NCBI GenBank assembly: GCA_011524785.1
Contig: WTJQ01000099.1
Span: forward strand, 1-8,978
Direction: 5' to 3'
From: Planctomycetota bacterium
GTDB lineage: Bacteria > Planctomycetota > UBA1135 > GCA-002686595
DNA: 8,978 nt
Shown piece by piece: positions 1-5,853 of the stretch (position 1 is its first letter; each line of letters begins with the position of its first letter). The notes beneath the pieces were generated by a model, which had not been told where the DNA came from, made no database searches, and saw only the letters and a list, made by a program, of their open reading frames with translations. A program made the translations under genes and the position numbers.

Positions 1-394
1 ACCCTTGCGCGCGCGGCGCGAGGCGGAGGTGGGAGTCATGGGGAGAGCGCCCGTCGGGCGCGCGGGCATTGTGGCCCATCGGCCTCGATTTCGGCAGGGA
101 CGCATCCGCACCCATGCGTGCACGCGCGCAAGGGTTGTGCATGGGGCCAGGACTTGGCGTCAGGGACAGCCATGCCCTCGCCGGGAGCAGCCATACCCCT
201 GCCGGGAGCAGCGATGCCCCTGCGGGGGGCAGCGATTCCCCTGCGGGGGGCAGGGACGCCCTCGCCGAGGGCAGGTCCGTCCTCGTAGGAGGGCACGCGC
301 ATCCTCGCCTCGGGGGCGGCCGGGCCCTCACCGGGGGCAGGCAGCCCTCGCCCGCGGAGGCAGAGTGGGTCCGCGGCGGCGGAGCGCCGAGCGC
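1..394. other. Non-coding region 3' of the radical SAM gene
   Basis: No convincing gene is visible here. The open frames on both strands give low-complexity Arg/Ala/Gly/Pro-rich translations with no recognisable domain, and the longer ones are antisense extensions from the radical SAM gene. The region holds a decaying 21-bp tandem array (169 onward) and several small hairpins, for example GCGCCC/GGGCGC at 47-52/56-61. Another small hairpin, GAGCGC/GCGCTC at 382-387/391-396, overlaps the radical SAM stop codon. A 13-nt inverted repeat pairs 1-13 with 123-135. It is probably the 3' flank of the minus-strand gene and the intergenic space before whatever lies left of the window. Confidence 0.6.
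169..357. repeat. Degenerate 21-bp tandem repeat array
   Basis: Five clear 21-bp units run head to tail at 169-189, 190-210, 211-231, 232-252 and 253-273. Units 3 and 4 differ at one base and units 1 and 2 at three. Further diverged units can be followed at 21-bp spacing to about 357 through the recurring CCTCGCC/CCTCACC core. Each clear unit contains an imperfect palindrome; unit 3 has TGCCCC paired with GGGGCA around a 5-nt loop. Unit 5 keeps the pairing with changed bases (GCCCT/AGGGC). The unit is seven codons long and stays open in several frames, but no frame gives a recognisable protein, so I treat it as a non-coding minisatellite. Confidence 0.8.
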
Positions 395-1273
395 TCAGAG
401 GCCGCGCAGCCAGCGCGGGACGAACGGGGCTTGCTCGGGGTGCTCGAGGACGCGGTCGAGCGCCGCCACGAGGCCGGGCTTGTCCTTGGGCAGGACCCCG
501 GCCAGCGTCAGGGTGTTGCTGGCGTGGTTCGACCGGAAGATCGTGCTCTCGCACTCGAGCCCCGCGAGGAGCTCGCGCAGCTCGGCCGCCAGCTCCACGG
601 GGCTCAGCTCGTCCACCTCCCCGCGCGCGTCGGCGTCGCCCAGCGGGGTCCCCTCGACCGGCGTCATCACGAGGGTGGAGAGGAACCGCGGCTGGATGCG
701 GTTGACGACCGCGGCGGAGGCACGGGCATGGCCCCGGGAGAGGGCGCGCCCACCGGCCCCCAGGAGGATCATGGTCGAGAGCCGCACGCCCGCCTCGTGG
801 GCCTTCCGCGCGACGCGCACCATCTCGTCCCCGTCGACCCCCTTGGCGAGGTCGGCCAGCACCTGGTCGTGGCCCGACTCGATGCCGAGGTAGTAGAGGG
901 AGAGACCGCGCTCGCGGAGGTCGGCCATCTCCTCGACCGAGCGCACCTGGAGCGCCTGCGGCGAGGCGTAGCAGGAGATCCGCCGCAGGTCGGGGAACGC
1001 CTCCCGCAGGGCATCACAGAGCTCTCCCAGGAACCGCGCCTTGGCCATCAGGGCGTCCCCGTCCGCGAGGAAGACCTTGTGCACGGGCCCGAGGTGCTCC
1101 CGGGCCCACGCGATCTCCTCGAGGAGCTCGGGCAGGGGCCGGACCCGGAAGCGCTTCTGGCGGTACATCGCGCAGAAGGTGCACTCGTTGTACGAGCACC
1201 CCAGCGTGGCCTGCAGGATCAGGCTGTTGGCCTCGGACGGCGGCCGGTAGAGCGTTCCCTGGTAGCGGATCAC
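395..1273 (-). CDS. Radical SAM protein (COG1032-like)
   Basis: Predicted cytoplasmic [4Fe-4S]/S-adenosylmethionine enzyme of 292 residues; reaction and substrate unknown. The cluster-binding cysteines are C26, C31 and C34 within GCSYNECTFC. This is a CX4CX2C spacing instead of the usual CX3CX2C, and I recall GCSxNxCTFC as typical of one COG1032-like family. Other family-like segments are FLADGDAL (68-75), YLGIESGHD (128-136, the SAM-barrel strand with the conserved Glu), ILLGAGG (169-175) and a C-terminal FRSNHASN (246-253). There is no N-terminal B12-binding domain. I chose the GTG start because the protein begins with family-like MIRYQGTLYRPPSEA. The frame stays open upstream only across the antisense of the DUF59 gene, and there is no Shine-Dalgarno sequence. 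It is divergent from the DUF59 gene, a possible iron-sulfur assembly factor. Confidence 0.88.
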   Translation of the reverse strand: MIRYQGTLYRPPSEANSLILQATLGCSYNECTFCAMYRQKRFRVRPLPELLEEIAWAREHLGPVHKVFLADGDALMAKARFLGELCDALREAFPDLRRISCYASPQALQVRSVEEMADLRERGLSLYYLGIESGHDQVLADLAKGVDGDEMVRVARKAHEAGVRLSTMILLGAGGRALSRGHARASAAVVNRIQPRFLSTLVMTPVEGTPLGDADARGEVDELSPVELAAELRELLAGLECESTIFRSNHASNTLTLAGVLPKDKPGLVAALDRVLEHPEQAPFVPRWLRGL

Positions 1274-1399
1274 GGCGGCCGCGAGACTAGCGCACCCGCG
1301 ACCCTCACCCCGGCGGTAGAGTCTGGCCGCCGACCCGGAAGCGCTGACGCACGATCGCGCGCCCGCGGCCCCCAACACCAGAGCCCCACCCCACGAGCC
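1274..1399. promoter_or_regulatory. Divergent promoter region, radical SAM / DUF59
   Basis: This 126-bp gap must hold the promoters of both divergent genes. The only A/T-bearing hexamers that resemble a -10 box are TAGAGT at 1317-1322 for the plus-strand gene, about 78 nt before its ATG, and TAGTCT at 1289-1284 on the minus strand, about 10 nt before the GTG. Neither has a good -35 partner. The assignment is weak. Confidence 0.25.
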
Positions 1400-1720
1400 A
1401 TGCCCACCCCCGAAGAGGTCTACACCGAGCTGCGCCAGGTCTTCGATCCCGAGATCCCGGTCAACATCGTGGACCTCGGCCTGATCTACGACGTCAAGGT
1501 CAACGAGGACAACCGCGTCCACATCGACATGACGCTCACCTCCCAGTCCTGCCCCGAGGCGCGCACGATCCCCGAGGTCATGAAGCGCCGGGTGTGCGGC
1601 CTGAAGGAGGTCACGGGCTGTGACATCGAGATCGTCTGGGAGCCTGCCTGGGGCCCGCACCTCATCAGTGAGGAGGGTCGCAAGGTCCTCGGCATCGACG
1701 AGGAGCAGGAGCAGGACTGA
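1400..1720 (+). CDS. MIP18/DUF59 family protein, SufT/PaaD-like
   Basis: A 106-residue, single-domain protein of the MIP18 (DUF59) family, whose members act in maturation of iron-sulfur proteins (SufT, eukaryotic CIA2/MIP18) or in phenylacetate oxygenase assembly (PaaD). The family pattern is present: YTELRQVFDPEIPVNIVDLG (8-27) with the DPE(I/L)P and DLGLIY elements, the conserved cysteine C51 in SQSCPEA, and WEPAWGP (80-86) matching the usual W-[DE]-P-x-W-[TG]-P. Two extra cysteines, C66 and C74, are present. The length is normal for a stand-alone family member and the tail is acidic. The ATG is preceded by no Shine-Dalgarno. No suf or paa genes are in the window, so an iron-sulfur assembly role is inferred from the family and from the divergent radical SAM neighbour. 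Confidence 0.92.
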   Translation: MPTPEEVYTELRQVFDPEIPVNIVDLGLIYDVKVNEDNRVHIDMTLTSQSCPEARTIPEVMKRRVCGLKEVTGCDIEIVWEPAWGPHLISEEGRKVLGIDEEQEQD

Positions 1721-1736
1721 GCCTGTCCGCCCACTC

Positions 1737-1782
1737 ACGCGCGAGGGCGCGCCGCGGTCGTCCGCGGCGCGCCCTCGCGCGT
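1737..1782. terminator. 21-bp perfect hairpin between convergent genes
   Basis: Bases 1737-1757 and 1762-1782 are perfect reverse complements, giving a 21-bp stem with a 4-nt TCGT loop. It starts 16 nt after the DUF59 stop and ends 25 nt before the end of the convergent TPR gene, the position expected of a bidirectional terminator. There is no real T-tract on either side (GTTCC on the plus side), so it would be a non-canonical intrinsic terminator or an RNA 3'-end stabiliser. Confidence 0.75.
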
Positions 1783-1807
1783 TCCATCGGGGGCCGGAGA
1801 CGCGCCG

Positions 1808-2236
1808 CTACTGGATCACGTCCATGCCCTCGGGCAGGTCCGGCTTCGGCGCGTCCGGGTTGGTGCGCAGCTCCTGCTTCCAGGACAGCAGGCGCGCCTG
1901 GGCCCCCGCCTTCTCGGCGGCCGCGATGAGCTCCATGGCCTGCTCCTTGTCGCCAGCCTCCTCGGCCAGCGCGGACTTGCGCTGGTAGAAGATCGAGAGG
2001 CTGGTCTGCGGGAACGGATCGTCCTTGTCGATCTCGGTGATGCGCTTCCCGACCTCGATCGCCTCGTCGAGGCGCCCCAGGTGCATGAGCGTCGTGGCCA
2101 GGCCCAGCATGGCGTCGGTCCACTCCGGCTGCACCTCGAGGGCCTGTCGGTAGGACGCCTCCGCCGCGGCGTGGTCCCCCGCGGCGAAGTGGTTCATGCC
2201 CTGCATGTAGAGGTCGGTCGCGGCGGAGTCGCTCAT
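1808..2236 (-). CDS. Small tetratricopeptide (TPR) repeat protein
   Basis: A 142-residue all-helical protein of TPR type, probably a protein-interaction scaffold; partner unknown. Two good TPRs are visible at about residues 8-37 (GMNHFAAGDHAAAEASYRQAL with the W/L-G-Y-A-F-A-P pattern) and 40-71 (AMLGLATTLMHLGRLDEAIE). A third, longer and degenerate repeat spans about 74-111. A short Pro/Asp-rich tail (about 125-142) follows. There is no signal peptide or membrane segment, so it is predicted cytoplasmic. I chose the ATG giving MSDSAATDLYMQG. An upstream in-frame ATG at 2293 would add 19 low-complexity residues and lie inside the hairpin after pckA. No Shine-Dalgarno is present. It lies downstream of pckA on the same strand, but the hairpin between them argues against a tight operon. 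Confidence 0.85.
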   Translation of the reverse strand: MSDSAATDLYMQGMNHFAAGDHAAAEASYRQALEVQPEWTDAMLGLATTLMHLGRLDEAIEVGKRITEIDKDDPFPQTSLSIFYQRKSALAEEAGDKEQAMELIAAAEKAGAQARLLSWKQELRTNPDAPKPDLPEGMDVIQ

Positions 2237-2266
2237 GGTCGGGGGGCGCCGTAGCGCTGGGACGGG

Positions 2267-2272
2267 ATTGTA
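2267..2272 (-). promoter_or_regulatory. Possible -10 hexamer TACAAT for the TPR gene
   Basis: Read on the minus strand, 2272 to 2267 is TACAAT, one mismatch from TATAAT. It lies about 30 nt before the TPR start codon and just after the pckA-side hairpin. The segment at -35 spacing (TCGTGT) is a poor match, so this is tentative. Confidence 0.3.
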
Positions 2273-2311
2273 GGACGCCCGCGCCCGGGACACGACCGGG
2301 CGCGGGCGTCC
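2273..2311 (-). terminator. Hairpin terminator candidate after pckA
   Basis: 2273-2288 and 2296-2311 form a perfect 16-bp GC-rich stem with a 7-nt loop (GACACGA). It begins 22 nt beyond the pckA stop codon on the minus strand and would end the pckA transcript before the TPR gene. The following minus-strand sequence (TACAATCCCGTC) is not a T-run, so termination would rest on stem strength. Confidence 0.65.
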
Positions 2312-2333
2312 ACGCGAGCGGAGGCGACCGCCG

Positions 2334-3992
2334 TCACATGACGGGCTCGATCCCGAGCGCAGCGAAGCCCTTCTCCTCGAAGGTGGCGCGGAACAGGTCG
2401 CGCAGCTTCGTGGCGGCCGCGTCGTAGGCCGCCTTGTCCTCCCAGGAGTTGCGCGGGTCGAGGACCGCGGCGTCCACGCCGGGGCAGGAGCGCGGCATCT
2501 TCAGCTTGAAGATCGGGTGCTCGTCGTACTCGGCGCCGTCCTGGTGCAGCTCGCCAGCGAGCGCGGCGTTGAGGAGCGCGCGGGTGTCGCCGATCGAGAT
2601 GCGGTCGCCCACGCCGTAGGGACCACCCCCCCAGCCGGTGTTGAGCAGGATGCAGCGGGCGCTGTGCTCCGCCATCTTCTCGGCCAGCTTCTGGGCGTAG
2701 ACGCTCGGCTTGTGGGCCATGAAGGGGGCCCCGAAGCACGAGCTGAAGGCGGCCTTCGGCTCGGTCACGCCGACCTCGGTCCCGGCGAGCTTGGCGGTGA
2801 AGCCCATCACGAAGTGGTACATGACCTCCTTCGCGTCGAGGATCGACACGGGCGGCAGAACGCCGAAGGCGTCGGCCGTGAGCAGCACGATCGTCTCCGG
2901 GTGCGGGCCGCGGGCGCCGTCAGCGACGCCAGGGTTGCAGGAGAGCGGGTAGCTGAAGCGCGTGTTCTCGGTGATCGAGTTGTCGGTGAGGTCCAGCTCC
3001 TGGGGATCGGTCTCCTCCATCGGCTTGCCGGCGAGCGGCGGGACGTTCTCGATCAGGGTGCCGGGCATGGACAGCGCGGCGGCGATGACGGGCTCGGCCT
3101 CCTTGTTGAGGTCGATGAGCTTGGCGTAGCAGCCGTCCTCGAGGTTCGAGAGGCCCCCTTGCGTCCAGGCCGTCTCGTCGTCGCCGATGAGCAGGCGCTC
3201 GGGATCGGCCGAGAGGGTCGTCTTGCCGGTGCCCGAGAGGCCGAACAGGATCGCGCCGTCTCCCCGCTGGCCCACGTTGGCCGAGCAGTGCATCGACATG
3301 TGCCCGAGGTTGGGCAGCAGCCAGTTCATCACCGTGAACATGGTCTTCTTGTTCACGCCGCAGTAGTCGGCGCGCCCGATCACGAGGCAGACCTTGCGGC
3401 CCGGGTCGAGGATCACGGCGCGGGCCGTGCGGGTGCCATCCCGCTCGGGGTCGGCGTGGAAGCTCGGCACGTTGAGGAGCGTCCAGCGCTTGGCGTCCGC
3501 GTCCTCCACGCCCTCGATGCCCTTCGGGAACATGTTGTTCACGAAGATGGCGTGAGTGGCGTACTCGCCGACCCAGCGGTAGGGCACGGCGTACTCGGGG
3601 TCCGTTCCGCAGAACAGCTCCTGGACGTGGAGGGTCGCTCCCTTGGCGTTGAGGTGCTCCCCGACCCGCAGCAGGAGGGCGTCGAACTTGTCGGGGTCGA
3701 ACTTCTGGAAGTCGTTCTTCCACCAGAGGGCGTCCTCGAACTCGGGACGAGCCACGCCGAAGGTGTCCTGCACGGGCCGGCCGGTGCAGCTGGGGTCGGT
3801 GTAGAAGACCAGCGGGCCCTGCTTGCCGAGCTTGGTGGGGAAGGCCTTCTGCTCGTCGTCAGGGCCGTCCGGGCGGACGCGGCCGCGGTCGTTGGCGATG
3901 GCGTCGTCGAACAGCTCGTCCTTGCTCAGGCCGTGCTTGTAGGTCACGTCCCGGAGCCCGAAGAGGCGCTGGAGGTCGTCTTGGTAGCCCAT
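2334..3992 (-). CDS. pckA: ATP-dependent phosphoenolpyruvate carboxykinase
   Basis: Cytoplasmic gluconeogenic enzyme converting oxaloacetate and ATP to phosphoenolpyruvate, CO2 and ADP. It has 552 residues, close to the E. coli length of 540. Key parts: substrate Arg in TGRPVQDTF (R72), YCGVNKK (210-216) with K215/K216, MHCSAN with H235, kinase-1a/Walker A GLSGTGKT (251-258, K257), kinase-2 LIGDDE (268-273, D272) and TENTRFSYP with R345. From recalled E. coli numbering, the Mn2+ ligands K213, H232 and D269 correspond to K216, H235 and D272, so the catalytic set is intact. Two substrate-site loops are unusual: GRPVQDTF replaces the common GRSPKDKF, and IGRADYCGVNKK replaces GGTxYxGEMKK. This suggests a divergent subtype. 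The ATG is clear from its N-terminal MGYQDDLQRLFGL; there is no Shine-Dalgarno. A hairpin follows the stop. Confidence 0.97.
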   Translation of the reverse strand: MGYQDDLQRLFGLRDVTYKHGLSKDELFDDAIANDRGRVRPDGPDDEQKAFPTKLGKQGPLVFYTDPSCTGRPVQDTFGVARPEFEDALWWKNDFQKFDPDKFDALLLRVGEHLNAKGATLHVQELFCGTDPEYAVPYRWVGEYATHAIFVNNMFPKGIEGVEDADAKRWTLLNVPSFHADPERDGTRTARAVILDPGRKVCLVIGRADYCGVNKKTMFTVMNWLLPNLGHMSMHCSANVGQRGDGAILFGLSGTGKTTLSADPERLLIGDDETAWTQGGLSNLEDGCYAKLIDLNKEAEPVIAAALSMPGTLIENVPPLAGKPMEETDPQELDLTDNSITENTRFSYPLSCNPGVADGARGPHPETIVLLTADAFGVLPPVSILDAKEVMYHFVMGFTAKLAGTEVGVTEPKAAFSSCFGAPFMAHKPSVYAQKLAEKMAEHSARCILLNTGWGGGPYGVGDRISIGDTRALLNAALAGELHQDGAEYDEHPIFKLKMPRSCPGVDAAVLDPRNSWEDKAAYDAAATKLRDLFRATFEEKGFAALGIEPVM

Positions 3993-4106
3993 GTTGCGGG
4001 TCGATCAGGGCGCCCCAGGGTGCTGCTGGAGGACTTGGGGGGCCGAGGGTGAAGCGGACGAGAGTACGTGGCCGCTCCTGCGGGGGCAACCGGGCACTCC
4101 CTGGGG
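3993..4106 (-). promoter_or_regulatory. Upstream region of pckA
   Basis: The 114-bp gap between the epimerase stop and the pckA start probably contains the pckA promoter. The one A/T-rich hexamer of -10 type is TACTCT on the minus strand (4066 to 4061), about 69 nt before the ATG, without a clear -35. I see no riboswitch-like fold and no strong terminator for the epimerase. A 9-nt inverted repeat (4012-4020/4099-4107) is probably chance. Confidence 0.3.
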
Positions 4107-5045
4107 CTATCGGCCGTTCTCGGACTCGGCTCGATACCAGTCGAGGGTCTTTTCCAGGCCCACCTCCCAGGGCACCTGGGAGGCCCATCCGAGCACCTCC
4201 TGGACCCTCTCCGGCGCGGCCTGGCTGTGGCGGACGTCCCCGGCGCGGACCGGACCGAAGTTCGGCTCGGCGGGCATGCCCACGGCCCTCGCCATGGCCC
4301 CGTGCAGCTCGAGGAGGCTGACCCGGTCCCCCGCCCCGAGGTTCAGCACCTGTCCGGGCGCGTGCTCGGCGGCCAGGGCGAGCAGGATCCCGTCCACCAC
4401 GTTGGTCACGTAGGTGAAGTCCCGGGTCTGGCCCCCGTCGCCGAGGATCGTCGGCTGGCGGCCGTCGAGCAGGGCCCGGGCGAAGATCGCGATCACGCCG
4501 GTGTAGGGCGAGTCGTCGACCTGGCGCGGCCCGAAGACGTTGAAGAAGCGCAGGCTCGTCGTGTGGAGCCCATAGCACTCGGCCCACACGCGCATGAGGT
4601 GCTCGCCCGCGACCTTGCCCGAGGCGTAGGGCGACAGGGGCCGCGGGACGAGCTCCTCGCGGAGGGGTAGGGCCTCGTGGTCGCCGTAGGCCGCCGACGA
4701 GGCAGCGAAGACCACCGCCTCCATGCCCTCGCTGCGGGCCGCCTCGAGGACGTTGAGAGTGCCGGTCACATTGACCGCGTAGCTGCGCTCGGGCTCGGCC
4801 ACGCTCTGGGGCACGGACACCTGCGCCGCCAGGTGAACCGCGCGCTGGGCTCCCTCGGCAGCACGCCCCACGGCCGCGGCGTCGGTGACGCACCCCTCGA
4901 TCAGCTCGACCCCCGCGGGGACGTTCTCGACGCGCCCCGAGGACAGGTCGTCCAGCACGCGCACCGCGTGCCCCTCCGCCAGGAGGCGCTCCACGAGGTG
5001 CGAGCCGATGAAGCCCGCACCCCCCGTCACCAGGACCGTGCTCAT
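4107..5045 (-). CDS. NAD-dependent sugar-nucleotide epimerase/dehydratase
   Basis: A 312-residue extended short-chain dehydrogenase/reductase acting on a nucleotide sugar in the cytoplasm, most like UDP-glucose or UDP-GlcNAc 4-epimerases that supply surface polysaccharides. The NAD-binding Rossmann motif GGAGFIG (8-14) follows the first strand. D32/D33 end strand 2, HLAAQ (71-75) is the SDR strand-4 motif, and the catalytic Ser (S116/S117) and Y140-xxx-K144 are intact. The C-terminal substrate domain shows RFFNVFGPRQ (166-175), SPYTGVIAIF (179-188) and GDGGQTRDFTYV (202-213), typical of 4-epimerases. Exact substrate cannot be fixed from sequence. I chose the start at MSTVLVTGG; an extension to 5096 adds 17 residues ahead of the usual N-terminus. 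It is divergent from the acetyltransferase with 64 bp between starts. Confidence 0.93.
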   Translation of the reverse strand: MSTVLVTGGAGFIGSHLVERLLAEGHAVRVLDDLSSGRVENVPAGVELIEGCVTDAAAVGRAAEGAQRAVHLAAQVSVPQSVAEPERSYAVNVTGTLNVLEAARSEGMEAVVFAASSAAYGDHEALPLREELVPRPLSPYASGKVAGEHLMRVWAECYGLHTTSLRFFNVFGPRQVDDSPYTGVIAIFARALLDGRQPTILGDGGQTRDFTYVTNVVDGILLALAAEHAPGQVLNLGAGDRVSLLELHGAMARAVGMPAEPNFGPVRAGDVRHSQAAPERVQEVLGWASQVPWEVGLEKTLDWYRAESENGR

Positions 5046-5109
5046 CGGGGCGATGGTAGTCTCCCGGCGCGCGCGAATCCCGCTCCCTACCGCCACCGAA
5101 ACCCTCCCC
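5046..5109. promoter_or_regulatory. Divergent promoter region, epimerase / acetyltransferase
   Basis: The gap is only 64 bp. Candidate -10-like hexamers are TACCAT on the minus strand (5059 to 5054), 8 nt from the epimerase ATG, and TAGTCT on the plus strand (5057-5062), about 47 nt before the acetyltransferase GTG. They overlap, so the two promoters could compete. No -35 boxes are evident. Confidence 0.25.
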
Positions 5110-5706
5110 GTGCCAGCCTCCTCGCCCTTCGACCCCCGCGCGCCGCTGCTGCGGAGCGAGCGCTGCCTGCTGGGGATCCCCTCGGTGGAGGGGGCAGAGG
5201 CGGTGCTCGACTACTACCTGCGCAACCGGGAGCACCTCGAGCCCTGGGAGCCCGCGCGGCCCACGGCCTTCTACTCGCCGGCATTCTGGGAGGCGCACCT
5301 GCGGCACAACTTCGAGGACTTCCGCCAGGGCACGAGCTTCCGCGCCGTGGTCACGCTCCAGGAGGAGCCGGGGCGCGTCGTCGGGGCCGCGAACCTCTCG
5401 AACATCGCCCGGGGCGTCTTCCTCTCCTGCCACCTGGGCTACTCCTTCGACGGGGTGGCCGGCGGTCAGGGGCTGGCCACCGAGGCGGTGGGCCGGCTCG
5501 TCCAGCACGCCTTCGAGGGGCTGGGCCTGCACCGGGTCCAGGCCGCCTACATCCCCGAGAACGTCCGATCAGAGCGCCTGCTCACGCGCCTGGGCTTCGA
5601 GCGGGAGGGGCTCGCCGAGCAGTACCTGTTCATCGGCGGCGCCTGGCGCGACCACGTCCTGACCGCGCGCCGCGCCCCTGGTTCGGTCCGCCCGATCCTG
5701 CCCTGA
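5110..5706 (+). CDS. GNAT family N-acetyltransferase, RimJ/RimL-like
   Basis: A 198-residue acetyltransferase predicted to move an acetyl group from acetyl-CoA to an amine, such as a protein N-terminus; the actual substrate is unknown. The layout matches the RimJ/RimL (Acetyltransf_3) subgroup: YYLRNREHLEPWEP (35-48) near the N-terminus, a central beta-sheet ending in LGYSFD (109-114), the acetyl-CoA pyrophosphate loop GGQGLATEA (118-126), LGLHRVQAAYIPEN (138-151) and SERLLTRLGF (154-163), then a C-terminal YLFIGGAWRDHVL (172-184). I chose the GTG start because it gives the usual RimJ length. An in-frame ATG at 5053 would add 19 residues with no family match. Neither has a Shine-Dalgarno. It is divergent from the epimerase and convergent with lpoB about 1 kb away. 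Confidence 0.88.
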   Translation: MPASSPFDPRAPLLRSERCLLGIPSVEGAEAVLDYYLRNREHLEPWEPARPTAFYSPAFWEAHLRHNFEDFRQGTSFRAVVTLQEEPGRVVGAANLSNIARGVFLSCHLGYSFDGVAGGQGLATEAVGRLVQHAFEGLGLHRVQAAYIPENVRSERLLTRLGFEREGLAEQYLFIGGAWRDHVLTARRAPGSVRPILP

Positions 5707-5790
5707 GCCGCGTCGCGGGCACGCGGGCCGTTGGCCCTGCGGGCAGCCCCGGAGATGGCCGAGGCCTCGGCAGGGATCCCGGGAGGAGGG

Positions 5791-5850
5791 CCCCCTGGCT
5801 GAGACCCCCCTGGCTGAGGTCCCCCTGACCGAGATCCCCCTGAGAAAGAG
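5791..5850. repeat. 15-bp tandem repeat, four units
   Basis: Four units start at 5791, 5806, 5821 and 5836, each opening with CCCCCTG. The first two are CCCCCTGGCTGAG plus AC or GT, the third is CCCCCTGACCGAGAT, and the fourth is degenerate (CCCCCTGAGAAAGAG). In one plus frame (codons from 5792) the array reads PLAETPLAEVPLTEIPLRK, but that frame has no start codon nearby and ends at 5880-5882. On the minus strand it reads RG-x-S-x pentapeptides. I consider it non-coding. Confidence 0.75.
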
Positions 5851-5853
5851 AGT

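Noticed and set aside
169..294. CRISPR array
   Set aside because: The 21-bp units are directly adjacent with no unique spacers, and there are no cas genes.
36..554. Minus-strand repeat protein with APRRGIA heptapeptides
   Set aside because: The N-terminal part is a shadow of the radical SAM gene and the remainder is just the 21-bp array. There is no secretion signal or start that would make it independent.
5..1720. Single long plus-strand frame running into the DUF59 gene
   Set aside because: Only the last 106 residues are a real domain. The rest is antisense to the radical SAM gene and the repeat array.
2517..4052. Long plus-strand open frame antisense to pckA
   Set aside because: It mirrors the pckA codon pattern; high third-position GC removes stops on the opposite strand. 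The translation is Val/Gly/Arg/His-rich with no domain, while pckA is unmistakable.
4012..4107. 9-nt inverted repeat GCCCCAGGG/CCCTGGGGC flanking the pckA-epimerase gap
   Set aside because: It is short, GC-rich and spaced by 78 nt; expected by chance in this composition.
5110..5125. TGGCACG on the minus strand at the acetyltransferase start as a third sigma-54 site
   Set aside because: The -12 half is missing: the segment reads GGGTT where TTGCW is needed, and it points away from a suitably placed gene start.
3859..5532. Minus-strand frame spanning pckA start, epimerase and acetyltransferase
   Set aside because: It overlaps three genuine genes in other frames or strands and shows no domain of its own.
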